A DNA stretch of 64,000 nucleotides from Fagopyrum homotropicum (Eukaryota; Streptophyta; Magnoliopsida; Caryophyllales; Polygonaceae). A program made the translations under genes and the position numbers. The notes beneath the pieces were generated by a model. The model saw nothing but the letters and a program-made list of their open reading frames with translations, was not told where the DNA came from and searched no databases. The stretch lies in assembly GCA_033239125.1 (NCBI GenBank), contig BSWB01000002.1, positions 158,210,409 through 158,274,408 of the forward strand, given 5' to 3'. Shown in pieces: positions 1 to 11,104 of the stretch; position 1 is the first letter of the stretch, and every line of letters begins with the position of its first letter.

Positions 1-1582
1 AGGAGGACGGTCAACTTGGTAGCTAAAGATGGAGCAATACACGTGTGGAAGGATGTCACCCCAACAGATCGGGGTGGACCACTTGTCAAGTGTAGAACTA
101 GGTTGTGTTGGTCATTATTAGATGAAATGGGTAGACAAAATATGGAACCCGAGATAGAACAGTTTTCAATGCATCAGAAGGTAGATTTTACCATTAAGAT
201 GATTTGAAGTTCATATGGGAAAATATCTTGAACTCTTGATTTGAAGTTATTATAGAGGACACCAGTTTGCGAAGAGAGAGACAGTTATCTCCGTTTGTAC
301 ATCAATTACTATAAGTTGAGCAAGATGACAATGAAGGACAAGTATCCCTTACAACGAATGGGAGATCTACTCGATTAGTTGCAAGGGTCGGTAGTCTCTT
401 CTAAGAATGATTTAAGGCCTGTTTGTCACAAACTGAGAATTAGAGATTGGGATATTGCAAATACGACATTGCGGATGAACCATAGTCACTATGAGTTGTA
501 GTGATTCCATATGGGCTTACTAATGCCCCGGATAAGATATTTCGGTCTATTGTCGAAGAAGAGAGAAACTGTATGAAAAGTTATCTCAGGATGACAACCC
601 CGAAGGATGTGGAAGAAGTTACAAGTTTTCTTAGATGTGTTGGTCAATACTGGATTTGTGGAGAGATTCTCCAAAGTAACACCATCTATGACTAACTTAA
701 CCTACCCCGGATGACCATAAAGTATTGAATGAGACGGAAAAAAAAAATTGACAATGGATTTGTTGAGAGTTAAGAGGAGATTTATTGTTGAAATTGCTTC
801 GAGGAATGATGGGTTTGAAGAGGACAAGTGATTCCCCAAGTGAAGTCTTGATTGAGTATTGAGGAACGAGGTAAAGGTAATAGCATACGTGTCTCGTTAG
901 TAGTAGTAGTGTGAAGTAGAGTATTTCCTTCATTACTTGGAACTTGCAACAAGAATTGAGGAAATGCAAACATCAAAGTTTGGTTTGACAAGAACCAAGG
1001 CCAACGGTGTAGATTGGAAGTTCATTCTTCCTATTTATGAGACTATCAAAGAAGAAACATAATGGAAATGTTGTATTGAGAAAGACCCAATAAAGAATTT
1101 GAGTTTCCGATATATCGGACCTTTTTTTTTTGAGATCTTAGCGCAAGTTGGGAAAATGGTTTACCGGTTGGCGTGGCCACAGAGAGTAGAGGGTCTTCAC
1201 CCGGTATTTCATGTGTATCAGTCGAGGGAGTACATACATGACTCGACACGTGTTGTCAGTCATGATGATCTAGTGGTAGACGAGGAACCAATGAGGCTAA
1301 TAGGAAGACGTAGGATAGTATCTTTGGTTGAGTTTTACACTGAGCTAGTAGCGTTGATAGATCGAAGGGTTGGACTTAGTTCTTCCCTTAGTAGAGTTGT
1401 GTATATGTGTGATGATATAAGTGGTTTGTACCCCGTGCGGGACCTGATATAATATTTTGCGATTACGGATTGAGCAGTTAGTGTATGTAGATTAGAAGTC
1501 TAAGCCTTCCTAGTTGTGAGGTTATACCTCGGCCTTAGGGACCGAGAAGTTCGGTGTGTGGCAAGTTTCGGGACGAAACTTT
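1..1582 (+). pseudogene. Ty3/gypsy pol remnant (RT, RNase H, integrase C-terminus)
   Basis: Decayed gypsy-type polyprotein. Pieces in the expected order are visible in several frames. Reverse transcriptase fragments lie at about 300-700, including a PYGLTNAP-like segment near 507-540 that matches the conserved MPFGLTNAP block. A RNase H scrap (VIAYVSR) lies near 868-900. An integrase C-terminal segment lies at 1099-1300, with FRYIGPF, VYRLAWP and LHPVFHVYQSR, the signature before the pol end in plant Ty3 elements. Stops and frameshifts are abundant, and the integrase catalytic core is missing between RNase H and the C-terminal part, so there is an internal deletion. A polypurine-like run and LTR follow directly, so this is the 3' half of one element. 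The 5' part lies outside the window. The family call is secure; the lineage (Tekay/Del-like) is inferred from the long LTR. Confidence 0.8.
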
Positions 1583-1597
1583 TTTTTAGGGGGATCT
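1583..1597 (+). other. Polypurine tract of the gypsy element
   Basis: A T-run followed by AGGGGGAT sits immediately before the LTR start TGTAACGC. This is the usual position of the plus-strand primer of an LTR retrotransposon. Confidence 0.6.
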
Positions 1598-1833
1598 GAT
1601 GTAACGCTCCAATTTTTTTTAGGTGCGTTGGCTTTTTTTTTATCTTTCGAACTGTTGTCGAATTTATTTTTTTTTATATATATCTTAAGTATGTTTTACG
1701 AGTACTTTACGTCGTAAAAGTTACTCTTACGAGTATACTTTTATGTTAATATTTTAACGGTTATTATTATTTGAATCTCGTAATATATTTACTAGATTGA
1801 TTTCTACGTCGTAAAGTATATTTTGCGAATTTA

Positions 1834-1835
<2 letters not shown>

Positions 1836-1924
<89 letters not shown>
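1836..1924. repeat. (TA)n microsatellite in the LTR
   Basis: About 89 bp of uninterrupted TA dinucleotides. It produces a spurious Tyr/Ile ORF. Confidence 0.97.
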
Positions 1925-1926
<2 letters not shown>

Positions 1927-2929
1927 CCCGTATATATTTATTCTATTTCGGAAAAGGGTCGGAAAGATTCCGGGTATTTTATTATCTTTGGATACGTGTG
2001 CGTATGCCCGTATTATATTTTGTCGGAAAAATCGAGAAATTTACCCGATTCGGAAGTCCCGTTCCGATTCACTTTGATCGACTCTTTTACAATTTTTCTT
2101 TGTTTTATTTTATTTATTTATCCCCCTTCTCTCCTTCCTTGCGTGTTGTCATCCCAGATTCTGCACCAGTCTTTCATCCTAGCTCCAGACCGCCTGGTTG
2201 ACTCTTAGCTGCTTACCCCTGTCCTAGCAGCCTATCCGACCCCTCAAACCTTCGACCCCTCGCCCTCCCTTGCCTGCTTCACCCTCACTCAGGATCACTC
2301 AAGCCTCCCCTTGCTCATCGTGTCCTCCCCTCTCTCTTAACCATTCCCTCCTCTGTATTGAACTCTTCTACAACTAGTGAGACACCAGCCGAGCCTCACC
2401 GATGCCACCTCGAACTCATCCCTCTTGAGCTTGCCGTCGAGCCACACCTACCATGGAGCCGGCAACAGCCTCCCTCGGCCCGGAAAGCTTGTCTTCGCCT
2501 CGTCTCTCTCTCGAACTCTTCTGCAACAGGTGAAACAACAGTCTCGGTTCTCCTCCGAGCCGTTCCTGTCCTCTCAAGCCTCTATCAATCCGGATTGGTG
2601 CAGCCAAGGAGTCTCCAACACCGTTGTACCACCAAGAGACCGGAAGCACAAACCTTGCCTTCCCAGCTCTCCTTTTTCTCCTTCTGTCGAGACTCGCCTT
2701 GTTGGGCCACCAGGGACCCGCCTTGCTGCCGCCCTGTCAAAGCCGGAGAGGCCTCTGTGCAGACTCCTCTTCCGCCGCTTTTCTCCCCTGCCGCGCCCAA
2801 CCCGCCGGAGCCCAGCAAGTCCCAGCCGCCGCCTGTGAACCCCTCGTTCCCCAGCCCCTGCGCAGGTTGCAATTGAGGAATAAGCTGTTTAGGGTTTTGT
2901 TTTCAATCGCCCCCTAATTCTTGGTATAA

Positions 2930-3245
2930 TTGCAGAAAAGCACCCTACTTGCTTTTGCAGTTTATGGCCCACAGTTTGGGTTTTTGCAAATATGCCCTTG
3001 CAGATTAATTACAGTTTTGGCCCATCTTTTATATTGCAGTTTTGAACCCGAATTTTGGAATGTTAAGAATATACCCTCCTGCAGAAATTATTTACATAAA
3101 TGGACCCATATATTAATTGTGGTTTATGACCCAAATTTGGTGATTTAAATATTATACCCTTGTGAATTAATTTCGGATTATGGCCCAAGGATTTAATTGC
3201 GGATTTATGACGCATTTTGTGATGTCGGGTATTTTGCCTTGGAAA
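2930..3245 (+). repeat. Decayed tandem repeat in the LTR
   Basis: Imperfect units of roughly 70-90 bp recur. Each holds a form of 'tttatGGCCCAaattTGG' followed by 'aaTATGCCCTTGCAGattaatt'. At least four degraded copies can be followed by eye. No coding potential is apparent. Confidence 0.6.
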
Positions 3246-3293
3246 ATATTTTAGCGGGATTTTAACCTCGGTTTTTAAACAAGTTCCTTAGAG

Positions 3294-3300
<7 letters not shown>

Positions 3301-3362
<62 letters not shown>
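3301..3362. repeat. (TA)n microsatellite in the LTR
   Basis: About 62 bp of perfect TA dinucleotides. Confidence 0.97.
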
Positions 3363-3363
<1 letters not shown>

Positions 3364-4869
3364 TCCGATCAAATTTAGCGTACGAGCTAAATTTGTTTAG
3401 TTTTGGTGCTAGGTTCAGGAACGATCCCGTAAAGGCCAAACGAGTCGAAGTTTGACATCCGTCGATCGATTTCCGTCTTTAGACGTCGTGTGAGTATCTC
3501 TTCCCTCGATCTAGTTATGTTAAGTTTTAGTATCATTCTAGGTTGGACCTAGCAAAAACTAGTGAGAATGCCAAGTAGTGGCTTTGAACCTTAGGTGAGT
3601 TTTGAGGATTTTATATTGTTTGCTGGATTGATGTTGATTCTAAGCATGAGGTGGTATTGCGGTCTAGTGATGTTGTTTATGGCTTTAAGTTGTATGTTGA
3701 GCTTGTGAGAATTTAGGGGTTGAGGTTGTGGACTAGAACGAGAGTATCCTAGTCGTTACCATTGTGATTGTGGGGACTAGGCATGTTATCCTAGTGGTGT
3801 TGTGAGTTATGATCTTGCGAGATCCGAGGGTTTAGAAGTCCTATGACTTCTAGCTTCTATTGAGTGTGATGTGAGGATGAGGGATTCTAGGATGCGGTCC
3901 TAGAATTGAGAGTCAAATGGTCTTGCGTAGATCATTTGTATAGAAGTCTAAGACTTCTATTGTGAGTGAGTTGTTGTTGATATAGTTATCTTCTTGTGAG
4001 CAGGTTATGAGCTTCCTCCCTAAGGAAGCGAGAGTGTTGTGAGTTGAGTGTGGTGACGAGGTAAGTCTCCGGACTTACTTAGCTCGTATTCCTTGTATTA
4101 GCATTGATGTGTGTTTGGTGGTGTGTGTTTATTCTTTATTGTTTATAACAACTAAACCGGAAATAGGACCACCGACCTTTATACTATTTGGCCCAAGTGT
4201 GTGATAACGGGCGGTGACATCACTGCCTAGCTCTTGCGTAGAGCTAGGAGGTTCTTGGCGACTAGCCCGTGTGGTTAGACGGTCGGAGGCATCCACCGTT
4301 CCATGCGGTAAGTGGGGACCGAGGCGAGTTTCGGGAGATTCTCGTGTCACAAAAGAAGTTGAATTAGAACAGGATACGACTTAATAATAAAAAGATAATA
4401 AACCGGACTTGTGTGATTTGGTGTACATTGTGTGTTATGTTGATTTACTTGTGTTTGTGCCTTTCACCTTGATTCTAATGCTTTGAATATTAGCTAACGG
4501 TTTTATACCGATTGTTGTAGATTGCCTTGCAGGTTAGGATTGCGGCCGAGAGATCCGGAAGAGTGGGCTGCCGGGGTTCCATACATTTTAGGAGTGGGTT
4601 TCGGTTAGAGTCGGGTTGTGTTTTATTCTTTGTTTATTATGTTGGTATGCCGCGTGTATGGCGTTTTGGTCTTTGGTGTTGTTTATCGGCTGAAGTCTTT
4701 TGTTGTTTCCTTCGGGTTTCTTATCATTTGCATTAAAAGGAATTTCGTTTTTGCCTTTATTTGTGTCATGTTGAAAGATCCGGTGAAATTGTTGTCAGGC
4801 TAAGGGTCGGGACCCATTGTGAGGTCCCAACCCGTAGCATCCCGAGTCCCGCGGATTCGGGGTGTTACA

Positions 4870-4966
4870 TTTGAGGGGTCTCGTAAGATCAACAGTTACA
4901 CAGACTCTCGCATACCTACCTCTTGCAAGCCCCAAAGTGTTCGCATCAATACGGAGAGAGGAGCCA
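4870..4966 (-). pseudogene. DUF4283-type ORF, distal piece
   Basis: On the minus strand this 97 bp stretch encodes a segment with the motif GRYARVCVTVDLTRPLK. This matches the region just C-terminal to DUF4283 in plant retroelement gag-like/LINE ORF1 proteins, where LARGRYARVCVEVDL-type sequence precedes the zinc knuckle. It is separated from its upstream part (9823-10510) only by the CACTA element. Removing the transposon and one copy of the CCA duplication brings the two halves together in frame. Downstream it is cut by the end of the gypsy LTR at 4869, so the zinc knuckle is absent. Confidence 0.75.
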
Positions 4967-4984
4967 CACTACAAAAAAAAATTC

Positions 4985-5335
4985 AATTAGCGAAGGGAGA
5001 AAAGCCATTTGCCGTTGCCAATAATCAACGGCGACGGCTTGGCGACGGCAAAACGGGGCGTAGCCAGAACAGGCGACGTAAAAGTTTTTTGCGATGGCAA
5101 TTAGCCGTCACTAATATTTCGCGGCGCCTGTTGGCGACGGATAGTAGCCGTCACAAAATATTCGCGTCGGCTGAAGCCGTCGCCATCCAGTATGCTTTTT
5201 TTTAAAAAAAATCCCGCAAATTTCGAAAATTGGCGACGGCGATGCCCGTCACATACTTTAATTTGGTGGGAAAATTAGATTTTTGGCGACGAAATGAGCC
5301 GTCATAAACTATAAAACGGGTGGGAAAATTCGACC
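4985..5335. repeat. Left subterminal repeat block of the CACTA element
   Basis: At least eight occurrences of GGCGACGG/GCCGTC-type motifs in both orientations (for example near 5027, 5042, 5106, 5135, 5168, 5232, 5284), spaced by 15-50 bp in otherwise AT-rich DNA. This is the expected layout of transposase binding sites. Confidence 0.85.
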
Positions 5336-5339
5336 ACAA

Positions 5340-8300
5340 CCTGTATTATTTGAAAACATCTAAATGACTACATCAAGCTGCAACAACAATTTTCAAAAAT
5401 CAAAAGAGTATTTAACATTCAAAATAGCACGATTCGAAGTGTAAAGAAATTTACAATGTGAAAGTACAAAAATTAACTGTCAATTAGAGTATCGTAATTG
5501 TATTTATAGAGGTTGTTTAGCTTGTTTCTATATCATATTAATCACATACGGAGACTGCTGCTAAAGTTGTTTTAGCTCTAAGGTCCTGCGCTCTGCAACA
5601 CCGAGGGAAGAAGGATTGATGATCTATACTGATAACTTTCCTGTTCAAAACAAAGATGAAGATAAAGGGGAAACAGATTATCACTACTTTGATATAATAA
5701 CCATGATTAGTACTTATCATGTGCTTTATTTTCAAATACCAATACGGCTTAGAGTGTTTGGTAACTTTTGAGAATGTAAATGGTGTTGATAAGGTGATAA
5801 TGTATTGATGAATCCTACAAAAAATATTAAATATAAAAATTTTATCATCTTACAATCTGGTTTAATATAACGTATTGATGATAGTAACAAGTTTTATACC
5901 AGGTGAAGCATACTCTACTTCAAGAAATACCATGAAACTACAAGAGACATGTAAACATTAACAAAAAAACTTGCCTGATGTCAATCACGGTGTCATTAGA
6001 ACTTGGTGGGGGAGCTGTATAGTCAGGTTGGTAAAGCTGGGAAAGAGACCATTTAAAGATTAGTTCAGTTGATTAGTGTAGAATTGAATGCAAGTATAGA
6101 TCAAGAATATTAGTTCGACGGATAGTTAATCTAGTTGTTTCGTGATTTGTAAGATGATAAAATTTATCAATGACACTTAGTGTTTCGAAGTAGCAAAGAG
6201 AAGCTTATGAATTATTAATGTTACATGTATAAAAAACAGAAGAAGAAAACTAGAACATAATCATCCCATCTTTAAGTGGTTCTTCTCATGTCATGCATTT
6301 TTTTTCTCTCTCTTGAAAGTAACAATGTAGAATGAAACCCTAACATTCTAGTGCTCGGAAAAAAACTAGGAACTGAAAGCGTATATAAAAGCATGGATAT
6401 TTTCAAGTAGCATTGAAGAATCTACCCACACATTCAGGATAACATAATTATTTCATTAGAAAAAAAATATCCAGGGTCATAAATCAAAAACAGAAACATA
6501 CATGATGACAAATTTCACAAATTATGTCCCCTTTCTCATTGCACCATCGTTGTACACACTTTCTGTGAGCAAACTGGATTCATCAATTAATGAAAAAAGG
6601 AAGGCCGTTAGTAGAGACGAAGATACACTCGTACAAAAATACATGATCCTACATAGATAAGTATTGATCCTACAAAGAAAAGAACATGGGGCTAATCAAA
6701 TGCGCTAATAGATTCGAGGAAAATTCAAAGGACTTGTATTTTTTGGGTTTCTAACTTCAAAGATGTTGACTAGCTAATTGAAATCCGCAATGGTCAAAGC
6801 TGGAACACCCATTAATATTTTACCTTACTACTGTATTGTTCTCTTTACACAATCCAATACATGCATCTTCCCTTCCCTTCCCTTGTATTCTCTACATCAT
6901 CACTTAGGCCTACCATGGTATGTTTCTATAATCATCAGATATCTGAAAATTGGGAGACATGCATGTTACTCCAATTTAATTTAAGTAATATTAAATAAAA
7001 ATCTACTGTTAGGCGAGAGAAAATGGTTTTTAGTAGTGAAGTTTCTTATTCATTCTCCAAATTCAGATTAATAACATTATTTAATTGTTTATTCTCAAGA
7101 TCTGTCAAAATCAGATGCTAACAACAATGCAGTAACATATTATATATTACAAGAGGGAAATGAGAAAGTAAACTTATACTCTAATAACCTTGTAGCTTAC
7201 AACAACAAACAACAATGCAATAACGTATTATATACAATACAACAACAAACAGTAATGCAGTAACGTATTATAGTGATACATGAATGCAATTTACACCATC
7301 AAAGACAAAAACAATATTCAAAGAAGAAAACTTATACTCTAATAACCTTGTAGTTTAGCTGAATCTCTCAAGTTTGAACTATTATCAATAGAAATCTCCA
7401 AATCTGAAAAGTTATTTAGAACAAGAATGCAAGTGTAGTTTAGAATAATTCCTATTAGAACAAAGCTAATCAGAAACACAAATTGCCACCCTATAAATTT
7501 TATTCATCCTAAAAAGCAATCTAAACAGGCTATTAAATTAATCTTACTAGTTTCCACTTACCAGTCACAATTCAGCTTTGTCACAAGCTCGAGTAAGGAG
7601 ATGTTGCGCCAAATACACCCTAGAAAAGTGGAACAAATGAGAATTGAGTCACGTGGTATAAGGGAATCAAACAAAAGGTAGGAGACTTTCAAGGGTTATT
7701 TATTATGCTTTCGATTAGGGTTACAAATCACCCATCATAAATGGAAAATATTATACGTTAACTTGCAGCAACAATACATGAGAAGCTAAAGAAAAAACCT
7801 CCAAAAGGATGAGACAAAGTGCAGGACAATACATGTTATTCAACTTGTGAATTACAACAACAATACATGTTATCATAAATGGGAAATATTATACGTTATT
7901 TCGCTATAATCTATTCATAAAATCATTTGACCATGAAAAATTAATAAACATATAATTGATAATGTAAATTTTACTCATGATCACATTCCAAATCCAGGGT
8001 TTGCAATACTCCTGTATTACAAAGATACACAGTCACTAGGAATCTCAAAGAAAAAAGGAACAACCAAACTCATTTAGCTAACACTAAAACCCAAACTCAT
8101 TTAGCCAATATCAGGATTCCACACACAGTCAGTAGGAATCTCGAAGTGATATATGCATTTTCTACTAATATTGTAGGAACATAGAATGCACACGCAATCA
8201 GCAGTCTAACACTAACTATAAAAATTTGCAATACTCCTGCATTACAAAGACAACATAAAATGCACACACAATCCAAATCCAGATTTCACATAAGTTTAAG

Positions 8301-8360
8301 ATGACATGTAAATCCATGGGAATTTAACTCATTTAGGCAATATCAGAAGGAATCTCAAAG
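5340..8360. other. AT-rich non-coding interior of the CACTA element
   Basis: No conserved protein segment was recognised on either strand. The DNA is AT-rich with dispersed direct repeats. For example, 'cttatactctaataaccttgta' occurs near 7172 and 7330, 'acaacaacaaacaacaatgca' occurs near 7200 and 7240, and 'tttgcaatactcctg.attacaaag' occurs near 8000 and 8227. This fits an internally rearranged non-autonomous derivative. Confidence 0.6.
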
Positions 8361-8380
8361 TGAATATATCAAAATTAGAA

Positions 8381-8605
8381 CAAAAGAAGAAGAAGAGACG
8401 AATTGATACCTCTGGCCTCTCGGAGGGGGCGTTGCCCAGAAGGCGACTGGGTGGCGAGGAGCTGAAGACGAAGAGAAGAATAGAAGACGAAGTGATACCT
8501 TTGGCCTCTCAGAGGGGGTGTCGCCCAGAAAACAGAAAGAGAAAGCGACTGGGTGACGAGGAGGCGGAGGAAGCGACTTGGTGGCGAGGCGTGAGGCACT
8601 GAGGC
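8381..8605. repeat. GC-rich repeated segment inside the CACTA element
   Basis: The motif 'tgataccT.tGGCCTCTC.GAGGGGG' followed by 'gcCCAGAA...GCGACTGGGTG.CGAGGAG' occurs twice (near 8404-8460 and 8492-8560), and a third partial copy follows. Short ORFs on both strands (80 and 74 codons) are highly charged or low-complexity and look like by-products of the repeat. It might be the promoter-proximal part of the original element. No function is assigned. Confidence 0.5.
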
Positions 8606-9594
8606 GTCGGCCGTCGGGGCAAATGTGCGAACTGCAAAGCTAAACCTAGAATGGGTGTATGAATAATATTATAGTGGCACTGATTAATTGAGGAAAAAAG
8701 TTAAAGAAACATTTTCAAAGTGAGACTCAAATTCGCGTAACTATAAGTAATGGATACGAGAACATTTTGAAAGTGAAATTTTGAATATTTTTTTAATATC
8801 TCTTTTTTTTTATTCAGCGTTTAAATAAAGTTGTTTGTATCAAAATATGCGGCTCAAGTGAAGGTTCGTTTTTGTTAATTAAGAATGATTAATCAATATA
8901 AATGTTCGTTAGTTTATTTACCGTAATAGTTTTCTGGATCTTGATTGAGAAACATGCCAATGAAGATCAGGGTCCACACATTATAAAAAAACATGCCTTT
9001 TTATTCATCGGTTCATGCTCTTAGTGGTAATTGAAGTTGCTAATATTTGATTGTCAGCTAGGCGTGAGGCGGAGGAAGCGATTTTTTTTATTTAATAAAC
9101 GCATCGTTGCGGTTTTGCGGGCCAAACTACAAACCGCAACACAAAATCGAAGGCGAGCCTCACTAAAGTCGGATGAACGTAGGCGAGCGTTACTTGAGTT
9201 GGATGAACTCGGCGATGAAGAAGATGACGGAAAGTGTAGTTAGGTAGGGTTTTTTTTTTTAGATTTTGGTTTTTGAACGAGAAAATGAAAAGATATGGGA
9301 AGACGGAAGTGTAATTGATTTTAGGGTTTTCATGTTCGGTATAACTTTTTAGGGGTTTTGTGGTTTTGGTTCATAGATGGGTAATTTTTTGCGGCTTCGG
9401 TTCGGTTCAGTGAACCGAACCAACTTCTGCACTACCCTAGAGTTGAAAATGTCGAAAAGAAGGAGTACAAGAGGAAATGCTATTTTTTGCGGGAATAGAA
9501 TTTGGGATGAATTTTAAATTTTTCTAAGAAAATGAAAATCACTAATATTACTTTTTTTTATCCCAATATTTTCATATGGCACCAAAAAATTTGG

Positions 9595-9805
9595 TTGTTG
9601 GCGTCGGCGATATAAAGTCGTCGTCAATGGTCCTTTTATTAGCCACGGTAAGGATTAGCCGACGCCAATTGCATGATTATTAGCGACGGCAGTAAACAAC
9701 CGACGCAAAATATTTGTATTTTTTGACGCGCTGATGTTGCCGTCGCCAAATCAAGGCCAATGGCGACGGGAGACCCTTGCCGTCGCCAACAAGCGTGGCT
9801 AACTG
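9595..9805. repeat. Right subterminal repeat block of the CACTA element
   Basis: Mirror of the left block. GCGTCGGCGA, GCGACGGCAG, GCCGTCGCC and GGCGACGGGAG motifs recur up to the right terminus, mostly in inverted orientation relative to the left end. Confidence 0.85.
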
Positions 9806-9822
9806 GATTATTTTTTGTAGTG

Positions 9823-10510
9823 CCAATGGCCACAGCAATGGCTCGTAGGACACTGATGTTGTACATTGCAAACGGGAGACCGGAGATACGAACCCAAACC
9901 CCCGTCGAAAAGAGCACGGACGAGAGCGGATCAAAAGATTCGTCCCAACGTTGCATCATGAGATAGTGGTCATACAACTTCCAGGGAACATTCGTGAGGA
10001 CATCCAGCATATCCATTTTCTTTTCGAATCGAACGAGGAAAAACTCGTTTGGTAAATCGATGATGGACCAACCTCCCGTCGTTTTCCACATCTGTCTGAG
10101 ATTCCTTTCCAAGGCTGTAAAAGAGACCATCTGACCTAGCAGCTTAATCACAATTGAATTCCTCCAAGGGGCATTTAATACTTGAACAATATCCGGTGCA
10201 ACATTAATGACCGGGGTCGCATCTTGCCCTTTGGGGTATTCAATGCTAATTTTCCCCGTTTCCACCAGATTATCCGGCAAAATTGGCATGCTCTTCCAAG
10301 CCTCGTCTCCAAAAAGCATTTCACTCCATGAGGGATTCTGCTTAGGATTACCATCTTCCTGGTAACCGGGTCTTTGGTTTGGTTTGTGGCAACTGCTTCG
10401 ACTAAACTTATGCCATTGGCTACAGGTGGATCAGGCAAGGAATTCTTGGGATCGGGGTCGGTAGGTGGAGGGGGGATGGTCGCCTCGAAAGTAGCCTTTT
10501 TCGCCGTCAT
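9823..10510 (-). pseudogene. DUF4283-type retroelement ORF, proximal part
   Basis: Minus-strand ORF beginning MTAKKATFEATIPPPP and running into a DUF4283 domain. Recognisable segments include WSEMLFGD, VKLLG-like IVIKLLGQMVSF, LPNEFFLVRFE, PWKLYDHYLMMQRWDESFDP and VWVRISGLP, the typical order in plant LINE ORF1/gag-like proteins. A one-base frameshift separates the N-terminal 40 or so codons from the DUF4283 frame near 10360-10390, so it is already broken. The CACTA insertion after an Ile-Gly codon pair interrupts it. The continuation is at 4870-4966. DUF4283 proteins of this kind are thought to act as nucleic-acid chaperones for LINE RNA. A zinc knuckle is not present in the surviving part. 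Confidence 0.8.
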
Positions 10511-10511
10511 G

Positions 10512-10549
10512 AATTAGAGTTTTTTTCCCAAAAAATGGGAACTCTAATT
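10512..10549. repeat. Short perfect-stem inverted repeat before the DUF4283 ORF
   Basis: AATTAGAGTT (10512-10521) pairs with AACTCTAATT (10540-10549), with an inner CCCA/TGGG pairing. It sits directly upstream of the minus-strand ATG and could form a hairpin in the 5' leader. Confidence 0.6.
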
Positions 10550-10629
10550 AACTCAAATAGTAAACTTCAAGTAAACACCCTTCAAGAGTCATGCTTCCCA
10601 AAAATTTACGTATACATAGAAATATAAAG

Positions 10630-11100
10630 AGGATATAAAAAGAAGTCATCTTCACTAGATTACAAAGGCTAGGAAGAGACAAAATCCAAGATGTTTTCTA
10701 GATAAGTTTGATCCCTAGAATCTTGGTCCAATAAGTAGAATTTGAGGATCGGTCAATCCAGTAGATGGATGAGTAGCTTTTGACTGAGAAGATCATATGT
10801 GGGCCCAATCGATGACGTTGCTAGTACCGTTGTTGAAGATAGTTTCAATTCTCTCTTTCCAAGTGAAGTAGACAACGGTAGTGATACTTGAGGTCCGGAT
10901 ATGATTGATGAAGCTTTTGTTTTTTCTTGTTTGGGCACCGAGCAAGTTCCAAAGGTCATTGATATTTTGATGTAGGGTAAGGGAGGTGGAAGACGAGTCC
11001 ATCGGAATGGTATATCAAGGACAAGGTTGGTGAAGGGAAATTTGGTCCAAAGGTGATCTTCATCCTCGTTATGGGCAAGGTAGAGCTTACAGACGCTATA
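10630..11100 (-). pseudogene. LINE ORF2 C-terminal (zf-RVT) fragment
   Basis: Minus-strand translation shows CKLY...NEDEDHLW near 11100-11045, then LVLDI..RWTRLP, and after a frameshift VVYFTWKERIETIFNNG. These follow the zf-RVT end of the LINEs elsewhere in the window (DDDHLWHACSYSSLVLDIISRWTR...FIYTTWKARNSLIYNN). It is a 5'-truncated, frameshifted LINE 3' remnant lying between the DUF4283 ORF and the copia fragment. No clear target duplication was found. Confidence 0.7.
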
Positions 11101-11104
11101 ATGG

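Larger units (their letters stand above)
1600..4869 (+). mobile_element. 3' LTR of the Ty3/gypsy element
   Basis: Begins TGTAACGCTCC just after the polypurine tract and ends GGGGTGTTACA. The first and last 11 bases are near-inverted repeats with TG...CA ends, so the LTR is about 3.27 kb. Such long LTRs with internal AT microsatellites are typical of the Tekay/Del group. Inside are two long (TA)n tracts, a GC-richer Pro/Ser-rich stretch (about 2180-2880) that opens several overlapping reading frames without recognisable domains, and a decayed tandem array (2930-3245). The element is inserted in a DUF4283-type ORF that resumes at 4870. The matching 5' LTR and the left target duplication lie outside the window. 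Confidence 0.75.
4967..9822. mobile_element. CACTA (En/Spm-type) DNA transposon, apparently non-autonomous
   Basis: The left end is CACTACAAAAAAA and the right end TTTTTTGTAGTG, giving inverted termini that agree at about 20 of the first 26 positions. Both ends carry dense subterminal repeats of a GGCGACGGC/GCCGTCGC core, a hallmark of CACTA elements, where they bind transposase. The 3 bp flanks are CCA on the left (4964-4966) and CCA on the right (9823-9825), the expected 3 bp target duplication. The 4,856 bp interior shows no transposase-like frame, only short ORFs, so mobility would depend on a transposase supplied in trans. It is inserted in a minus-strand DUF4283-type ORF. Confidence 0.93.

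Noticed and set aside
1823..2077. ORF rich in Tyr/Ile (IYIYIY...)
   Set aside because: Produced by the (TA)n microsatellite inside the gypsy LTR.
2358..2876. 172-codon ORF and overlapping ORFs on both strands in the LTR
   Set aside because: Ser/Pro low-complexity composition, several overlapping frames open at once, no domain; explained by local GC-richness.
8360..8602. 80-codon Arg/Glu-rich ORF in the CACTA interior as a transposase exon
   Set aside because: Both strands are open, sequence is repetitive, and no CACTA transposase motif is visible.
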